This document shows, piece by piece, positions 43,204-52,683 of a stretch of DNA of 64,000 bases. The stretch is from contig JAIXSZ010000016.1 in NCBI GenBank assembly GCA_027484425.1, forward strand, positions 110,966 through 174,965, given 5' to 3'. Position 1 is the stretch's first letter; each line of letters starts with the position of its first letter. The position numbers and the translations under genes were made by a program. The notes beneath the pieces were generated by a model. The model had not been told where the DNA came from and made no database searches. It saw only the letters and a program-made list of their open reading frames with translations. The DNA is from Sphingobacteriales bacterium (GTDB taxonomy: Bacteria > Bacteroidota > Bacteroidia > Chitinophagales > Chitinophagaceae).

Positions 43204-44433
43204 TTATTTTACATACATTTTCAGATTTCTAAGAGTAGCCCTGAATTTCGATTTAAGAATTTCTGTACTGCTAACATTAAGCTTTAAGGGCTTTATATTA
43301 CTGTTGGTTATTTTGTTTATCACCTCTTGGTATCTACTTAAGCATACTTCCATCCCAAATTCTCTTGTAGCCATCATACTAGCTGCTGTTACTCTTTCTG
43401 TTTCGGGTATGTTTACCAGTGCTAAAAGTTTTGATACGGCGTCGGTTACATCACCTACCGCATATACAGCTAGGCATTTTGCTGCATAATCATGATGCTC
43501 AAAGTCTTCAATGCCGCTTACTCTAGTTCCTAGAAACCCACATCCAGCTGCCAAGGCTTCCATCATTACTAGTGGCATGCCTTCAGAGTTTGACGTAAGC
43601 AAAAGTATGTCTGCTCCGTTCAGTAAAGCTTGCACTTTCGTGGCTGGCTGCCACCCGTGGAAGCTAATGAACTCACCCACTCCTTTTTTGTCAAACAATG
43701 TGCCGTATTCTATCTTCGACTCTTCGCTATTACCTACTATATCTAGATGGAAGCTGATCTTTTTTTCTTTTAGTGCGCTACATATTAGCACAAGGTCGTA
43801 AGCTCTTTTTTCGTGGTCACTTAGCCGCCCAACGAATATTAGTTTTCTTACACCGCTGCTATTGTAGTCTCTTCTTGCTTCAGGTAACACTATTCCGCAT
43901 GGTATCATATAGCTTTTGCCAGTATCAATAGTTGGGTATTGGCGGGCTAATGTTTTTCTTATTCTTCCAGATACACATATGGCAGCACTAAGTTGTTGTG
44001 CATATTTACCGGCAATTTCATAATAATAGCTTTGGTCGCCATGCAGCACGCCTATCATCTTGTATTTGTTGGCTACATCAGCTACTGCTGCCCATGTGGC
44101 GCTGTCATCCGACGGTACTACCGCACCACCTTCTGGTACATTATTTTGCAATAATTTGCTGTATATATTTGCTCTATATCGCTCAGTCCCAAACTCAAAT
44201 TCATATCCTGCTTCTTCACTGACAATTTTAATTGTGTTTTTATACGGAGCTAGCAATTCTTGCATAGTTTCTCGTCCCCCTGCATTTTTAAATGGTTTGC
44301 TAGGTGTTACTGTTACAAAATATACTTCACATCCACTTTTTGCCGATTGTATTGCTGCGTCTGCCATCCATCGCGTTACGCCTCCTCTATGATACGGGTG
44401 ACACACAAATGCTATTGGGTTATGTTCTTTCAT
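43204..44433 (-). CDS. Glycosyltransferase family 4 type
   Basis: 409 residues from the ATG at 44433 (MKEHNPIAFVCHPYHRGGVT, where the N-terminal sugar-acceptor fold begins). GT-B enzyme that moves a sugar from a nucleotide donor, likely to a surface glycan. Seen: HRGGVTRWMADAA, the donor-domain start LIFVGRLSDHEKRAYDLVL, FHGWQPATKVQALLNGADIL and the EX7E motif in NSEGMPLVMMEALAAGCGFL. The frame stays open 35 codons upstream, but those residues fit no known start of the family. It is alone, not in an operon with the rfb genes. Confidence 0.88.
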   Translation of the reverse strand: MKEHNPIAFVCHPYHRGGVTRWMADAAIQSAKSGCEVYFVTVTPSKPFKNAGGRETMQELLAPYKNTIKIVSEEAGYEFEFGTERYRANIYSKLLQNNVPEGGAVVPSDDSATWAAVADVANKYKMIGVLHGDQSYYYEIAGKYAQQLSAAICVSGRIRKTLARQYPTIDTGKSYMIPCGIVLPEARRDYNSSGVRKLIFVGRLSDHEKRAYDLVLICSALKEKKISFHLDIVGNSEESKIEYGTLFDKKGVGEFISFHGWQPATKVQALLNGADILLLTSNSEGMPLVMMEALAAGCGFLGTRVSGIEDFEHHDYAAKCLAVYAVGDVTDAVSKLLALVNIPETERVTAASMMATREFGMEVCLSRYQEVINKITNSNIKPLKLNVSSTEILKSKFRATLRNLKMYVK

Positions 44434-44527
44434 TGTATTATTGAGTAGTGTTGATGCATCCAAATTACTGTTTTTACCTAATTTAATTTGCTTCCCTTTT
44501 TGCTTACCAAATAGCACTACTGATACG

Positions 44528-44535
44528 TACATTTG
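44528..44535 (+). promoter_or_regulatory. Probable -7 box of glnS
   Basis: TACATTTG ends 32 bases before the glnS ATG. A TTTG at 44499-44502 is 25 bases away, longer than usual. Confidence 0.45.
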
Positions 44536-44567
44536 CACTTAGTTTTACGATATACAATCAATACACA

Positions 44568-46232
44568 ATGAGCGAAGAAAAATCACTTAATTTCCTCGAA
44601 GAAATTATAGAAAATGATATAAAAGATGGGTTGCATAGTGGCAGAGTTCACACTCGTTTTCCTCCTGAGCCTAACGGTTATTTACATATTGGGCATGCTA
44701 CGTCTATTTGTCTCAATTTTGGTTTAGCTAAAAAATACAATGGTAAGTGCAATCTTCGATTTGACGATACTAACCCTGTAACGGAGGAAACAGAGTATGT
44801 TGATAGTATTAAAAACGACATTCGTTGGCTCGGTTTTGAATGGGACAATGAATTTTATGCTTCCGATTATTTCGAAACGCTCTATAATTTTGCTGTCACA
44901 CTTATTAGCAAGGGGCTCGCTTATGTTGATGACAGTTCAGCCGAGCAAATAGCTGCTACAAAAGGGTCTACCACTACTCCTGGTTCCGATAGCCCATTTC
45001 GAAACAGAACCGTGGAAGAGAATCTTACTTTATTTTCAGACATGAGAGCTGGCAAATACAAGGATGGTGAAAAAACGCTTCGTGCCAAAATAGACATGGC
45101 GCATCCTAATCTTTTGCTCCGCGATCCGCTTATGTACCGCATCAAGCATGAACACCACCATCGTACCGGTAATCAATGGTGTATATATCCTATGTACGAC
45201 TTCGCCCACGGGCAGAGTGACAGTATCGAGGAAATCACACACTCTATTTGTACATTAGAGTTTATACACCATAGGCCTTTATATAATTGGTTCATTGAGC
45301 AACTGGGTATTTTTCCATCTCGCCAGTTCGAGTTTGCTCGTCGCAATCTTACTTACACAGTTATGAGTAAGCGTAAGTTATTGCAATTGGTCAATGAAAA
45401 TCATGTGTCTGGCTGGGACGATCCTCGTATGCCAACTATCAGTGGCATGCGCCGCCGGGGTTATCCGGCTGAGGCCCTTAGGCGTTTTTCTGATGTAATT
45501 GGTATTGCCAAGCGCGAAAATATCGTCGATATAGGATTATTAGAGTTTTGTGTTCGCGAGCAGCTTAATAAATCCGCCAACCGTGTTATGGCTGTTCTCG
45601 ATCCGGTTAAGTTGGTTATTACTAATTATCCCGAGAATACCTCAGAGTTGTTTGCAGCTGAAAATAATCCTGAAGACCCAGAATCAGGCACTCGAGAGTT
45701 GCCTTTTTCTCGAGAGGTCTGGATTGAAAGAGAAGACTTTATGGAGGAAGCGCCAAAAAAATTTTTCCGCCTTGCACCTGGCAATATGGTTCGTCTCAAA
45801 AGCGCATACATCGTAAAGTGCGAAGGATGTATTAAAGATGAAAATGGAGTAGTTACTGAGGTGCATTGCACCTATTTACCCGAAAGCAAAAGCGGCAATG
45901 ATACCAGTGGTCTTACTGTCAAAGGGACCATTCATTGGGTAAGTGCAGCGCATGCACACACTGCAAAAGTTTTGTTGTACGATAGGTTGTTCAAGGTTGA
46001 AGATCCTTCTAACGAAGATGGAAACTTCAAAGATTACATAAACCCCGGTTCCATGCAAGTGTTAGATACAGTATATATCGAGCCTTCATTGGCCTTTGTT
46101 ACTCCCGGCACTAGTGTTCAGTTTATGCGCAAGGGCTATTTTTGCGTTGATACACTCAGCACGCCAGATAACCTTATTTTCAATCGTACGGTTACCCTTA
46201 AAGATGCATGGGCTAAGGAACAAAAAAAATAG
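44568..46232 (+). CDS. glnS: Glutaminyl-tRNA synthetase
   Basis: Class I synthetase that charges tRNA-Gln directly. 554 residues, full length. Seen: [16 protein letters not shown] with the HIGH motif, [14 protein letters not shown], the family segment [31 protein letters not shown] (the KMSKS equivalent) and [18 protein letters not shown], and the two C-terminal beta-barrels for the anticodon. Its presence means that glutamine is charged directly. It ends at a terminator that overlaps the end of the RES gene region. Confidence 0.97.
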   Translation: MSEEKSLNFLEEIIENDIKDGLHSGRVHTRFPPEPNGYLHIGHATSICLNFGLAKKYNGKCNLRFDDTNPVTEETEYVDSIKNDIRWLGFEWDNEFYASDYFETLYNFAVTLISKGLAYVDDSSAEQIAATKGSTTTPGSDSPFRNRTVEENLTLFSDMRAGKYKDGEKTLRAKIDMAHPNLLLRDPLMYRIKHEHHHRTGNQWCIYPMYDFAHGQSDSIEEITHSICTLEFIHHRPLYNWFIEQLGIFPSRQFEFARRNLTYTVMSKRKLLQLVNENHVSGWDDPRMPTISGMRRRGYPAEALRRFSDVIGIAKRENIVDIGLLEFCVREQLNKSANRVMAVLDPVKLVITNYPENTSELFAAENNPEDPESGTRELPFSREVWIEREDFMEEAPKKFFRLAPGNMVRLKSAYIVKCEGCIKDENGVVTEVHCTYLPESKSGNDTSGLTVKGTIHWVSAAHAHTAKVLLYDRLFKVEDPSNEDGNFKDYINPGSMQVLDTVYIEPSLAFVTPGTSVQFMRKGYFCVDTLSTPDNLIFNRTVTLKDAWAKEQKK

Positions 46233-46253
46233 TATTCCAAGATTTTCTCAAAC

Positions 46254-46288
46254 AAAAACTCCGGCTGCAACATGCAGTCGGAGTTTTT
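46254..46288 (+). terminator. Intrinsic terminator of glnS
   Basis: A 15-bp stem (46254-46268 with 46274-46288, AAAAACTCCGGCTGC, one G.U pair), a 5-base loop and a T run. It also faces the convergent RES gene and is probably bidirectional. Confidence 0.85.
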
Positions 46289-46750
46289 TTATTTTGATGT
46301 TTTCAGTACTCTGTCATCTATTCTTAATGGCAAAAGTTCTGATATTTTTACTTCTCTAAACATTGGGTGTGATGTGTTTATCAGGTAATTATACTCAATA
46401 TCCATAAGTACAGATGGTACGGCCATTACCAAATGTTTTCCTTTTTTTACAAAGTCATCACCAATTCTTTTTAGTATGTCTGGTGCAGGGTTTTCGTTCC
46501 AGTTCGTTGGCAATTCAGTAGGCTTGAGTTTAAGTATCGGCACATCTGGCACAGAAATAGTGGCTATGCAATATTGTTGGGGAGGCAATTTGCCAATGTG
46601 CACAACTGCTTCCAGCAATGCTAATGATGCGCTATGTGCTGTATAAAGCATGTAGGTGTTTTTGCTATTCCATCTACCTCCATACAATGCTGCCCCTTTA
46701 CCTGACAGGTCGTCAATGTAGTTGCAGTCTCCTATCCTGTACACTGTCAT
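46289..46750 (-). CDS. RES-domain toxin
   Basis: 153 residues, one RES domain. In studied cases RES toxins attack NAD+ (NAD phosphorylase or hydrolase) or ADP-ribosylate targets. Seen: YRIGDCNYIDDLSGKGAALY, GGRWNSKNTYMLYTAHSASL, ALLEAVVH and, near the end, HPMFREVKI; the Arg, Tyr and Ser/Glu positions of the family are all present, so it should be active. Its ATG overlaps the stop of the antitoxin gene (ATGA), the usual order antitoxin then toxin. Confidence 0.9.
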   Translation of the reverse strand: MTVYRIGDCNYIDDLSGKGAALYGGRWNSKNTYMLYTAHSASLALLEAVVHIGKLPPQQYCIATISVPDVPILKLKPTELPTNWNENPAPDILKRIGDDFVKKGKHLVMAVPSVLMDIEYNYLINTSHPMFREVKISELLPLRIDDRVLKTSK

Positions 46751-47271
46751 CAGGCAAATATTCCATTTTGTATACGTCCTAATTCGTCTGTTATCATAGC
46801 TATTCCCAACGATGTGTCGAGATAGTCTTTTGGTTTTTTATTACCAAAGGTAGCTAGCTGTGAGTTCATCCATTGCCTGAATTCGGGTAAGCTACCAAAC
46901 ACTTCTTCTCCTCTTGTATAAAGTCTTGCTAGTTCTACCATTCGTTCAGATTGCTCTTGCGATAGTTTTTGGCTAGGTGTATACCTACGTAGTGTCCTAT
47001 CTGACGTGTGTATGATTGCTGCCATTTCGGTCATACTTATATCTGTAATAGACATCAAGTTGTCCATTACTCGTCTAGGCACTCCGGTTCTTATTACGTT
47101 TATCAGGTCGTTTTCATTTTTTATGGTGCTATAGTCTTTTTTACCTGTCATCCCCATCAGGCCTATGGTCCTCATGGCTGTGTTGCTGTAGGTTATTATA
47201 GGTTCTTCTACTGTGGTTGGTTCGGTAGTTGGTTCAGGGTAGTTAGGGGTTATTTTCTTTTCGCGTTTCAT
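46750..47271 (-). CDS. Xre/MbcA/ParS-type antitoxin
   Basis: 173 residues. Partner of the RES toxin. An N-terminal flexible part (about 1-45, rich in Pro/Thr/Glu) is followed by a Xre-like helical domain (RRVMDNLMSITDISMTEMAA, IIHTSDRTLRRYTPSQKL) and the C-terminal toxin-binding domain (LARLYTRGEEVFGSLPEFRQ, WMNSQLATFGNKKPKDYLD, TSLGIAMITDELGRIQNG). This is the standard layout of RES-Xre antitoxins, which also repress their own promoter. A -7 box and a pair of 8-base direct repeats lie just upstream. Confidence 0.9.
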   Translation of the reverse strand: MKREKKITPNYPEPTTEPTTVEEPIITYSNTAMRTIGLMGMTGKKDYSTIKNENDLINVIRTGVPRRVMDNLMSITDISMTEMAAIIHTSDRTLRRYTPSQKLSQEQSERMVELARLYTRGEEVFGSLPEFRQWMNSQLATFGNKKPKDYLDTSLGIAMITDELGRIQNGIFA

Positions 47272-47275
47272 TTCC

Positions 47276-47304
47276 GGTCATTTGTCCCCAAAGTTAGGTC
47301 ATTT
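47276..47304 (-). promoter_or_regulatory. Promoter and likely operator of the RES-Xre operon
   Basis: A -7 box TAACTTTG (47289-47296, minus strand) ends 18 bases before the antitoxin ATG. It is flanked by two direct repeats GGTCATTT (plus strand, 47276-47283 and 47297-47304) 21 bases apart, two turns of the helix. Binding of the antitoxin there would block the promoter; inferred. Confidence 0.45.
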
Positions 47305-47326
47305 TTCTTGTTTTATTTTTATTTCT

Positions 47327-47707
47327 TTATTTCCCTACTATCATACTTATTTCTACATTTACTCCTCTTGGCAGGCCAGATACTTGTACTGTTTCTCTTG
47401 CGGGTGGGTTGTTGGTAAAGTAGGTTGCGTACACTTCATTTACTTGTGCAAATTGCCCCATGTCTGTGAGGAAAATGCTTGTTTTTACTACATCATCAAA
47501 TGTGGCGTCTGCTGCAATAAGGATGGCTTGCAGATTATCCATTACTTGTTTAGTTGCTGTTTTTATGTCGTCAGTTATTATGGCTCCTGTTTGTGCTATC
47601 ATGGGTATTTGGCCCGATATGTAAAGGGTATTCCCATATTGTACTGCTTGGCTATATGGCCCTATTGGGGCTGGTGCGTTTTCCGTAAAAATTATTTTCT
47701 TTTCCAT
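47327..47707 (-). CDS. ridA: RidA family enamine/imine deaminase
   Basis: 126 residues, normal length. Hydrolyses reactive enamines and imines formed by PLP enzymes and so protects the cell. Seen: NAPAPIGPYSQAVQYGNTLY, ISGQIPM, VVKTSIFLTDMGQFAQVNEV, and PPARETVQVSGLPRGVNVEI with the conserved Arg of the active site. TACATTTG at 47713-47720 on the minus strand is a -7 box that would start transcription at or next to the ATG, giving a leaderless message. Confidence 0.95.
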   Translation of the reverse strand: MEKKIIFTENAPAPIGPYSQAVQYGNTLYISGQIPMIAQTGAIITDDIKTATKQVMDNLQAILIAADATFDDVVKTSIFLTDMGQFAQVNEVYATYFTNNPPARETVQVSGLPRGVNVEISMIVGK

Positions 47708-47712
47708 ACTTG

Positions 47713-47720
47713 CAAATGTA
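47713..47720 (-). promoter_or_regulatory. Possible -7 box of ridA
   Basis: TACATTTG, ending 5 bases before the ridA start codon; no -33 element seen. Confidence 0.3.
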
Positions 47721-47810
47721 AGAAACGGCGAAATAATATACTCTTCGATCTTTTATTCATATTAGTTCAACCTACAGCGCAATATTATTCTTCTTTCTTA
47801 GTGCTATATG

Positions 47811-47818
47811 TACCTTTG
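47811..47818 (+). promoter_or_regulatory. Probable -7 box of tsaB
   Basis: TACCTTTG ends 12 bases before the ATG at 47831; a very short leader is predicted. No -33 TTG. Confidence 0.4.
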
Positions 47819-47830
47819 CTCTTATTATTT

Positions 47831-48508
47831 ATGAATTACATTCTGCATTTAGATACGTCTTCAGATCTTTGTTCTGTTGCTTTAAGTTTTGGTGGTAGGT
47901 TACTCCACATAGTTTCTGGTAGCGAATCCAGAAACCATGCCGCTGTGATCAATAATATGATTGTTCAGGTACTTGATGCATCAAGGCTGACCTTCTCTCA
48001 ACTTTCTGCTATTGCAGTTTGTGAGGGGCCAGGTTCTTATACTGGTCTTAGAATTGCAATGGCGACAGCAAAGGGTATTTGTTATGCCACAGATTTGCCG
48101 CTTATCTTACATAGTAAGTTGTTTCTTGTGAGTTTTTCTTCAAGTTTTACTTTTTCAGCCGAATCACCGTACACAATAGCGGCAATTTTTGTCGCAAGAG
48201 AAAAGGAATATTTCTTATCTGTTTACGATTCCTTACGCAATTGTTTGCTGGCGCCTACTCATATACCAGAACAAGAGTTGACAAATGTTTTGTCTAACAA
48301 AGAAAATTTACATATCATATCTGATGCCCCTTCGGATATTTTTTATAAACTAAAAGTTAATTTTATCGACTTCAAAGAAGATATTACAATTGACTTTCAA
48401 TTTTGGTCCGACTGTGCTTTTGCGTCATATATTAGTAAAGATTTTGCTAATCTTGCTGCTTCGGTTCCACTGTATTTGAAACAAGTTTACACGCATAATA
48501 AGCTGTAA
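47831..48508 (+). CDS. tsaB: tRNA threonylcarbamoyladenosine biosynthesis protein TsaB
   Basis: 225 residues from the ATG at 47831. Inactive ASKHA-fold partner of TsaD in making t6A37 of tRNAs. Seen: ILHLDTSSDLCSVALSFGGR, SRNHAAVINNMIVQVL and CEGPGSYTGLRIAMATAKG, all diagnostic. The frame stays open far upstream (to 47282) through the antisense of ridA, but that part has no coding character. Length is normal. TsaD, TsaC and TsaE are not in the window. Confidence 0.94.
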   Translation: MNYILHLDTSSDLCSVALSFGGRLLHIVSGSESRNHAAVINNMIVQVLDASRLTFSQLSAIAVCEGPGSYTGLRIAMATAKGICYATDLPLILHSKLFLVSFSSSFTFSAESPYTIAAIFVAREKEYFLSVYDSLRNCLLAPTHIPEQELTNVLSNKENLHIISDAPSDIFYKLKVNFIDFKEDITIDFQFWSDCAFASYISKDFANLAASVPLYLKQVYTHNKL

Positions 48509-48609
48509 ATCAATTAGTTATGTACTTTTTAAATGAAAAAATATCCACACTTTAACTCAATGTTAACTTTTTTAGTAAATAATACTACCATCATATCGCT
48601 TTAAATACG

Positions 48610-48617
48610 TATGTTTG
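48610..48617 (+). promoter_or_regulatory. Probable -7 box of the ArsR-type gene
   Basis: TATGTTTG, 79 bases before the ATG at 48697, which would give an unusually long leader for this window. No -33 TTG. Confidence 0.35.
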
Positions 48618-48696
48618 CAGAATATTCCAAATGGCTATATCATTTGTGTATATGAAAGCAGCTTTTTTAATCAATTAACATTGTAAATTTAAATTA

Positions 48697-49056
48697 ATGG
48701 AAACGACGGTATCAGCAAACACTCTGGTAATCAAAGGTTCGAACGAACAAATCAAGTTAGACTACGTAGCTGTAAAAAACGCAGCTATGACTTTAAGGGC
48801 CATCAACCACAAGCTACGTCAGCAGATCGTAAAATTGCTTGAAGAAAACAAACGCATGAATGTTACTGATATTTATGTGAAATTGCGTCTTGAGCAATCT
48901 GTAGCTTCTCAGCATCTTGCAATCCTTCGCCGTGCAAACATAGTTATAACTGAGCGTGACGGAAAATTCATTCACTATGCACTTAACCACGCACGTATTG
49001 CTGCTGTTGCTAAGTTTGTAAATGAATTAGTGAATTCGGAAGAATCAAGCAACTAA
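48697..49056 (+). CDS. ArsR/SmtB-type winged-helix regulator
   Basis: 119 residues. DNA-binding repressor type: RAINHKLRQQIVKLLEENKR, MNVTDIYVKLRLEQSVASQH with the recognition helix, LAILRRANIVITERDGKFIH (the beta wing), then a dimer helix. Metal ligand pairs typical of SmtB/ArsR (ELCVCDL) are absent, so it is not an obvious metal sensor. Related small winged-helix proteins occur alone in many Bacteroidota. No target gene is adjacent. It is closed by a very long hairpin. Confidence 0.88.
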   Translation: METTVSANTLVIKGSNEQIKLDYVAVKNAAMTLRAINHKLRQQIVKLLEENKRMNVTDIYVKLRLEQSVASQHLAILRRANIVITERDGKFIHYALNHARIAAVAKFVNELVNSEESSN

Positions 49057-49064
49057 TCTAGCTT

Positions 49065-49121
49065 AATCTACTCGACATAAAAAAGCCCCGATATTCGGGG
49101 CTTTTTTATGTCGAGTAGATT
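49065..49121. terminator. Bidirectional terminator with 27-bp perfect stem
   Basis: 49065-49091 pairs perfectly with 49095-49121, loop TAT. The core AAAAAAGCCCCGA equals that of the terminator at 33273-33315; the outer arms differ. It lies between the convergent ArsR-type and S9 peptidase genes. Confidence 0.92.
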
Positions 49122-49133
49122 CCATTTTTCTGC

Positions 49134-51143
49134 TTATTTCAGAGTTTCATCCAGCCATTTAAAGAACTCTCTTTGCCAAGCTATACCATTTTGGGGGTGT
49201 AGTACCCAATGGTTCTCGTTAGGTAGATATAATAATTTCGATTTTATATTGTGCAGTCTAGCAGCCTGAAATGCTTCTAGTCCTTGCTCTATTGGTACCC
49301 TGAAGTCCAATCCTCCTTGTATAATCATGATGGGTGTATTCCATTTATTTACAAAGTTGCTTGGATTAAACTTTTCATAGCTTGGTGGTATAGGTTGCTT
49401 CCAGTAAGGTCCGCCTATGTCCCAGTTAGCAAACCATAATTCTTCTGTTGTGCCATACCAGCTTTTCAAATCAAATAGCCCATCATGTGCAATGAAGGAC
49501 TTAAAGCGATTATTGTGCATACCAGCTAGCATAAACACACTGTATCCGCCATAGCTTGCGCCTACACACCCCAGCCTCGATTTGTCTACATAGGGTGCTT
49601 TAGATATCTCGTCTATTGCTGTTAAGTAGTCTTGCATAGGTAAGCCGCCCCAGTCTCTGCTTATGGCTTCATTCCACTGCACTCCCCATCCTGGCATCCC
49701 TCTTCTGTTTGGTGCTACTATGATATACCCTTGTGCAGCCATTAGCTGAAAATTCCAACGAATACTGTAAAACTGCGATAATGCAGATTGTGGACCTCCC
49801 TGACAGTAGAGTAGGGTAGGGTATTTTTTATTTGGGTCAAAATCCGGCGGATAAATTACCCATGTGCGTAGTGTGCCACCATCAGGTGTTGGTATTGTTT
49901 TTAGCTCCGTTTTACTCATTTCTATTTCAGCATACATAGCATCATTTTCATGAGTCAACTGGCGCATATCTCCATATTTTGGCTTCACAGCAAATAGTTC
50001 GCTAGTATGATTCATATCGCATCTCGATACTATTATTTCACTTCCTGCTATGCCCACTATTCCATTTATATCATACTTGCCCTTGGTTAAATTATTTACG
50101 TTTACTTTGTCTTTGTCACTTCTGGGTATTTCCACATCAAACAGCTGCACTGTACCTTCATACGGCGCATTGAAATATATTCTGTCGCCTGCTGCATTCC
50201 ATACAAAACCATCCACTGTGCCATCCCACTTTGATGTAAGGTTCATCACTTTTTTGGTTGCTACCTCCATTATTACAATGTCATTCTTGTCTGCTTCAAA
50301 TCCATCTCTCGACATGCTTAGCCAAGCTAGTCTTTTGCCATCATTGCTATACAATGGCTGGGTATCATATCCCATTCTGCCTTCTGTCCAGTTCGCTGAT
50401 TTTCCAGTACTCAAACTATAGTAATAAACATCGGTATTAGTACTCAATGCATATTCTTTACCATATTTTTTCTTGCACACATACACAAATCCTTTACTAT
50501 CTGGTGCCCAGGTAAGGTCTTCTGTTCCACCAAAAGGCTTCTGCGGACAGTCATATGGTTCATCTTCCATTATGTCTTTTGTAGTGCCATCTTTAAGGTT
50601 TACCACAAATACATGCGAAAACTTCCCATCTTCCCACGTGTCCCAGTGCCTATAGTTAAGGTCAGTATATACTTTAGCCGTTGTGTTGGGTAGGTCGGCA
50701 TAGATGTCTGTGCCATTCATTGGTTTTATCATTACATCTTTAGAGTAAGCCACATATTTGCCGTCTGGCGACACCCATACGTTTTCTGCTCCTAGTAGTC
50801 CGTTGTAAATCTCAGTCCATGTGTTCCCATTGTCTGCACTTTTATACAGATAGTTGTCAGTGTACGCATACCATGCATTAGGATAGCGTTGCACTATTGT
50901 TTTGCCTTCTGCAGTCCACTCGTCTCTAGTGCCATCTTCTAGGTTCAATCTATATTGGTGACCCGTACTTTTTTCTGTTTTCCAATTCACTGTTTTTGTA
51001 CTATAGTACAAGTGTTTGCCGTCGGCGCTCACACTGTTGCCACTCACGCGGTGCAGACTCCAAAGTTTTTCTGGTGTCATTCGCTTTTGTCCTGTGGCAC
51101 TTACCGCAGATAGTAGCAGAATCAATAGTATTTTATGCTTCAT
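49134..51143 (-). CDS. S9 family peptidase (prolyl oligopeptidase / DPP-IV type)
   Basis: 669 residues with signal peptide MKHKILLILLLSAVSATG, so periplasmic or outer-membrane associated. An N-terminal beta-propeller (about 20-400, with WAPDSKGFVYVCKKKYG and LYSNDGKRLAWLSMSRDGFE) gates a C-terminal alpha/beta hydrolase. Catalytic triad: Ser530 (GCVGASYGGYS), Asp613 (QGGLDFRVP), His645 (ENHWVLHP). It cleaves short peptides, often after Pro. The gene starts 19 bases after the Ig-like lipoprotein gene on the same strand, so the two probably form an operon. Confidence 0.95.
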   Translation of the reverse strand: MKHKILLILLLSAVSATGQKRMTPEKLWSLHRVSGNSVSADGKHLYYSTKTVNWKTEKSTGHQYRLNLEDGTRDEWTAEGKTIVQRYPNAWYAYTDNYLYKSADNGNTWTEIYNGLLGAENVWVSPDGKYVAYSKDVMIKPMNGTDIYADLPNTTAKVYTDLNYRHWDTWEDGKFSHVFVVNLKDGTTKDIMEDEPYDCPQKPFGGTEDLTWAPDSKGFVYVCKKKYGKEYALSTNTDVYYYSLSTGKSANWTEGRMGYDTQPLYSNDGKRLAWLSMSRDGFEADKNDIVIMEVATKKVMNLTSKWDGTVDGFVWNAAGDRIYFNAPYEGTVQLFDVEIPRSDKDKVNVNNLTKGKYDINGIVGIAGSEIIVSRCDMNHTSELFAVKPKYGDMRQLTHENDAMYAEIEMSKTELKTIPTPDGGTLRTWVIYPPDFDPNKKYPTLLYCQGGPQSALSQFYSIRWNFQLMAAQGYIIVAPNRRGMPGWGVQWNEAISRDWGGLPMQDYLTAIDEISKAPYVDKSRLGCVGASYGGYSVFMLAGMHNNRFKSFIAHDGLFDLKSWYGTTEELWFANWDIGGPYWKQPIPPSYEKFNPSNFVNKWNTPIMIIQGGLDFRVPIEQGLEAFQAARLHNIKSKLLYLPNENHWVLHPQNGIAWQREFFKWLDETLK

Positions 51144-51162
51144 ATAGTGTGTTTAGTTGATT

Positions 51163-52683
51163 TTATTTATTGCCTTTTATACTTGGTTTTTTATCCTTTT
51201 GTTTCACAGGATGCTCAAAGTCTATAGTGTGTTCCCATTTAGCCTTCAATAGGATATTTTCATCTGCTGGAATCACAATTTCTGGCTGTTTTTTCTGATA
51301 TAGGTCACCAGTATCCCATTTGCCGTTTTTGTTCTTATCCACAATAATACAAAATGAATATGTTGCAGGTCTTAATCTTGATAATATTACCGTTGTGTCT
51401 ACTATTCTCCTCATACTCAATGTATCGTTGTCTGATTTTATCAGCAGCAAATAGTCAGCTTTGTTTGTATCTGTTGATGACTGCTTATTCAGGTATTTCG
51501 ATGGTAGGTTCAAGATTATTTTACCATAGTCATCATTATTCATTGTTCTGAACCTATAAACACCAGCTATACTGCTTTTGCCAGCAGTATCTTTTGCAAA
51601 TCCCTTTTTCATTGTTAATGTATACACTGTATTGTCTCTGAGCTTGGCTTTTACTATTGCCAGCCTAGGTTTACCTGCATCTGTTGTGGTTTGCAATGGT
51701 ATATAGGTAGCCTTTCCTACACTGTCATAGCCAAGGTTTATAGAATCTGCATTAATGCTCACATTTCTATTGAAGCTAAATTTAAAAGAGTCTGTAACAC
51801 CAAATGTTCTGTTGTTGATATTACTAGTATCGATGTTAACAGTGAAAACCAAATTAGTGTCTGTTGTTGCTGTAGTAGTTAGTTTTTCTTTGCTCCTGAG
51901 GCTTTTTTTTGTGGTAATGCTGGGTTCACTATTCGCTTGTGCAGTATCTGGTTTTTCAGAGAATAGTCTTAGGGTTATTGCAGTCATATTGGTGTCTGTT
52001 GTAGATACTGTTTGGTCTGAAAATGCTATCAATTCATTGCCTCCATCGTATGTCTGATTACTGTTTTCATCTCTGATGGCAAATATCTTAAAAGATCTTC
52101 CAGGTAAACCTGCAAATCTGAACGTACCAGATGCATCAGGCTTTGACACATATCTTGGTTTTTTCTTTACTACAACGCTATCATTTTCGGTGGCATTATA
52201 CAATACCACAATGCTTGTAGTGTCTGGTTTGCCAGTTGCGGCGTCTTTTATTGTGCCTTGTAGTTTCAACGAGTCAAAGTATGCGCCTGTGCTGAATATG
52301 TAAGTGTAACCCCCCATTGCGTTACCTTCATGCATGTCTCTTATGGCTTTACCAAATGAGATTCTGTAGGTGGTATTTGCCTCAAGCAATGAATCAGCTA
52401 TTTTTACCGTTATATGCTTGTTGAGGCTTGATACTGTAGGGGGCACGCTCAAAATAGGAGAGATAGTTACCTCTTTTTGCACATCGCCTAGCGTCACATA
52501 CTCATCAAACCGCAATACCAATCTAGTAACTCTGGTATTTTTTAGCGAGTCGCCAGGTTCGGACAATAGTAGTTTGGGCGGAGTTACATCCCGCTTCCCT
52601 CCCGATGGTGTGGATATATTGGCACATCCTGCTGCTATGCAACTTACTATCAGCAGTATGTTGGTATAAATACGAATAGTCAT
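51163..52683 (-). CDS. Lipoprotein with N-terminal Ig-like domain
   Basis: 506 residues. Lipobox IAAGC (Cys19) after MTIRIYTNILLIVSC. Then TPSGGKRDVTPPKLLLSEPG and a bacterial Ig-like (SbsA-type, Big_5) domain: LVLRFDEYVTLGDVQKEVTI, NTTYRISFGKAIRDMHEGN. A second module (about 135-205: LQGTIKDAATGKPDTTSIVV ... FRFAGLPGRSFKIFAIRDEN) looks like a prealbumin-type fold; a third and fourth follow. This layout is widespread in the phylum but its function is unknown. TATTTTTG at 52692-52699 could be the -7 box, giving an almost leaderless message. Confidence 0.85.
   Translation of the reverse strand: MTIRIYTNILLIVSCIAAGCANISTPSGGKRDVTPPKLLLSEPGDSLKNTRVTRLVLRFDEYVTLGDVQKEVTISPILSVPPTVSSLNKHITVKIADSLLEANTTYRISFGKAIRDMHEGNAMGGYTYIFSTGAYFDSLKLQGTIKDAATGKPDTTSIVVLYNATENDSVVVKKKPRYVSKPDASGTFRFAGLPGRSFKIFAIRDENSNQTYDGGNELIAFSDQTVSTTDTNMTAITLRLFSEKPDTAQANSEPSITTKKSLRSKEKLTTTATTDTNLVFTVNIDTSNINNRTFGVTDSFKFSFNRNVSINADSINLGYDSVGKATYIPLQTTTDAGKPRLAIVKAKLRDNTVYTLTMKKGFAKDTAGKSSIAGVYRFRTMNNDDYGKIILNLPSKYLNKQSSTDTNKADYLLLIKSDNDTLSMRRIVDTTVILSRLRPATYSFCIIVDKNKNGKWDTGDLYQKKQPEIVIPADENILLKAKWEHTIDFEHPVKQKDKKPSIKGNK

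Noticed and set aside
47282..47830. N-terminal extension of tsaB by 183 codons
   Set aside because: It runs antisense through ridA; TsaB starts at its usual N terminus at 47831, preceded by a TAnnTTTG box.
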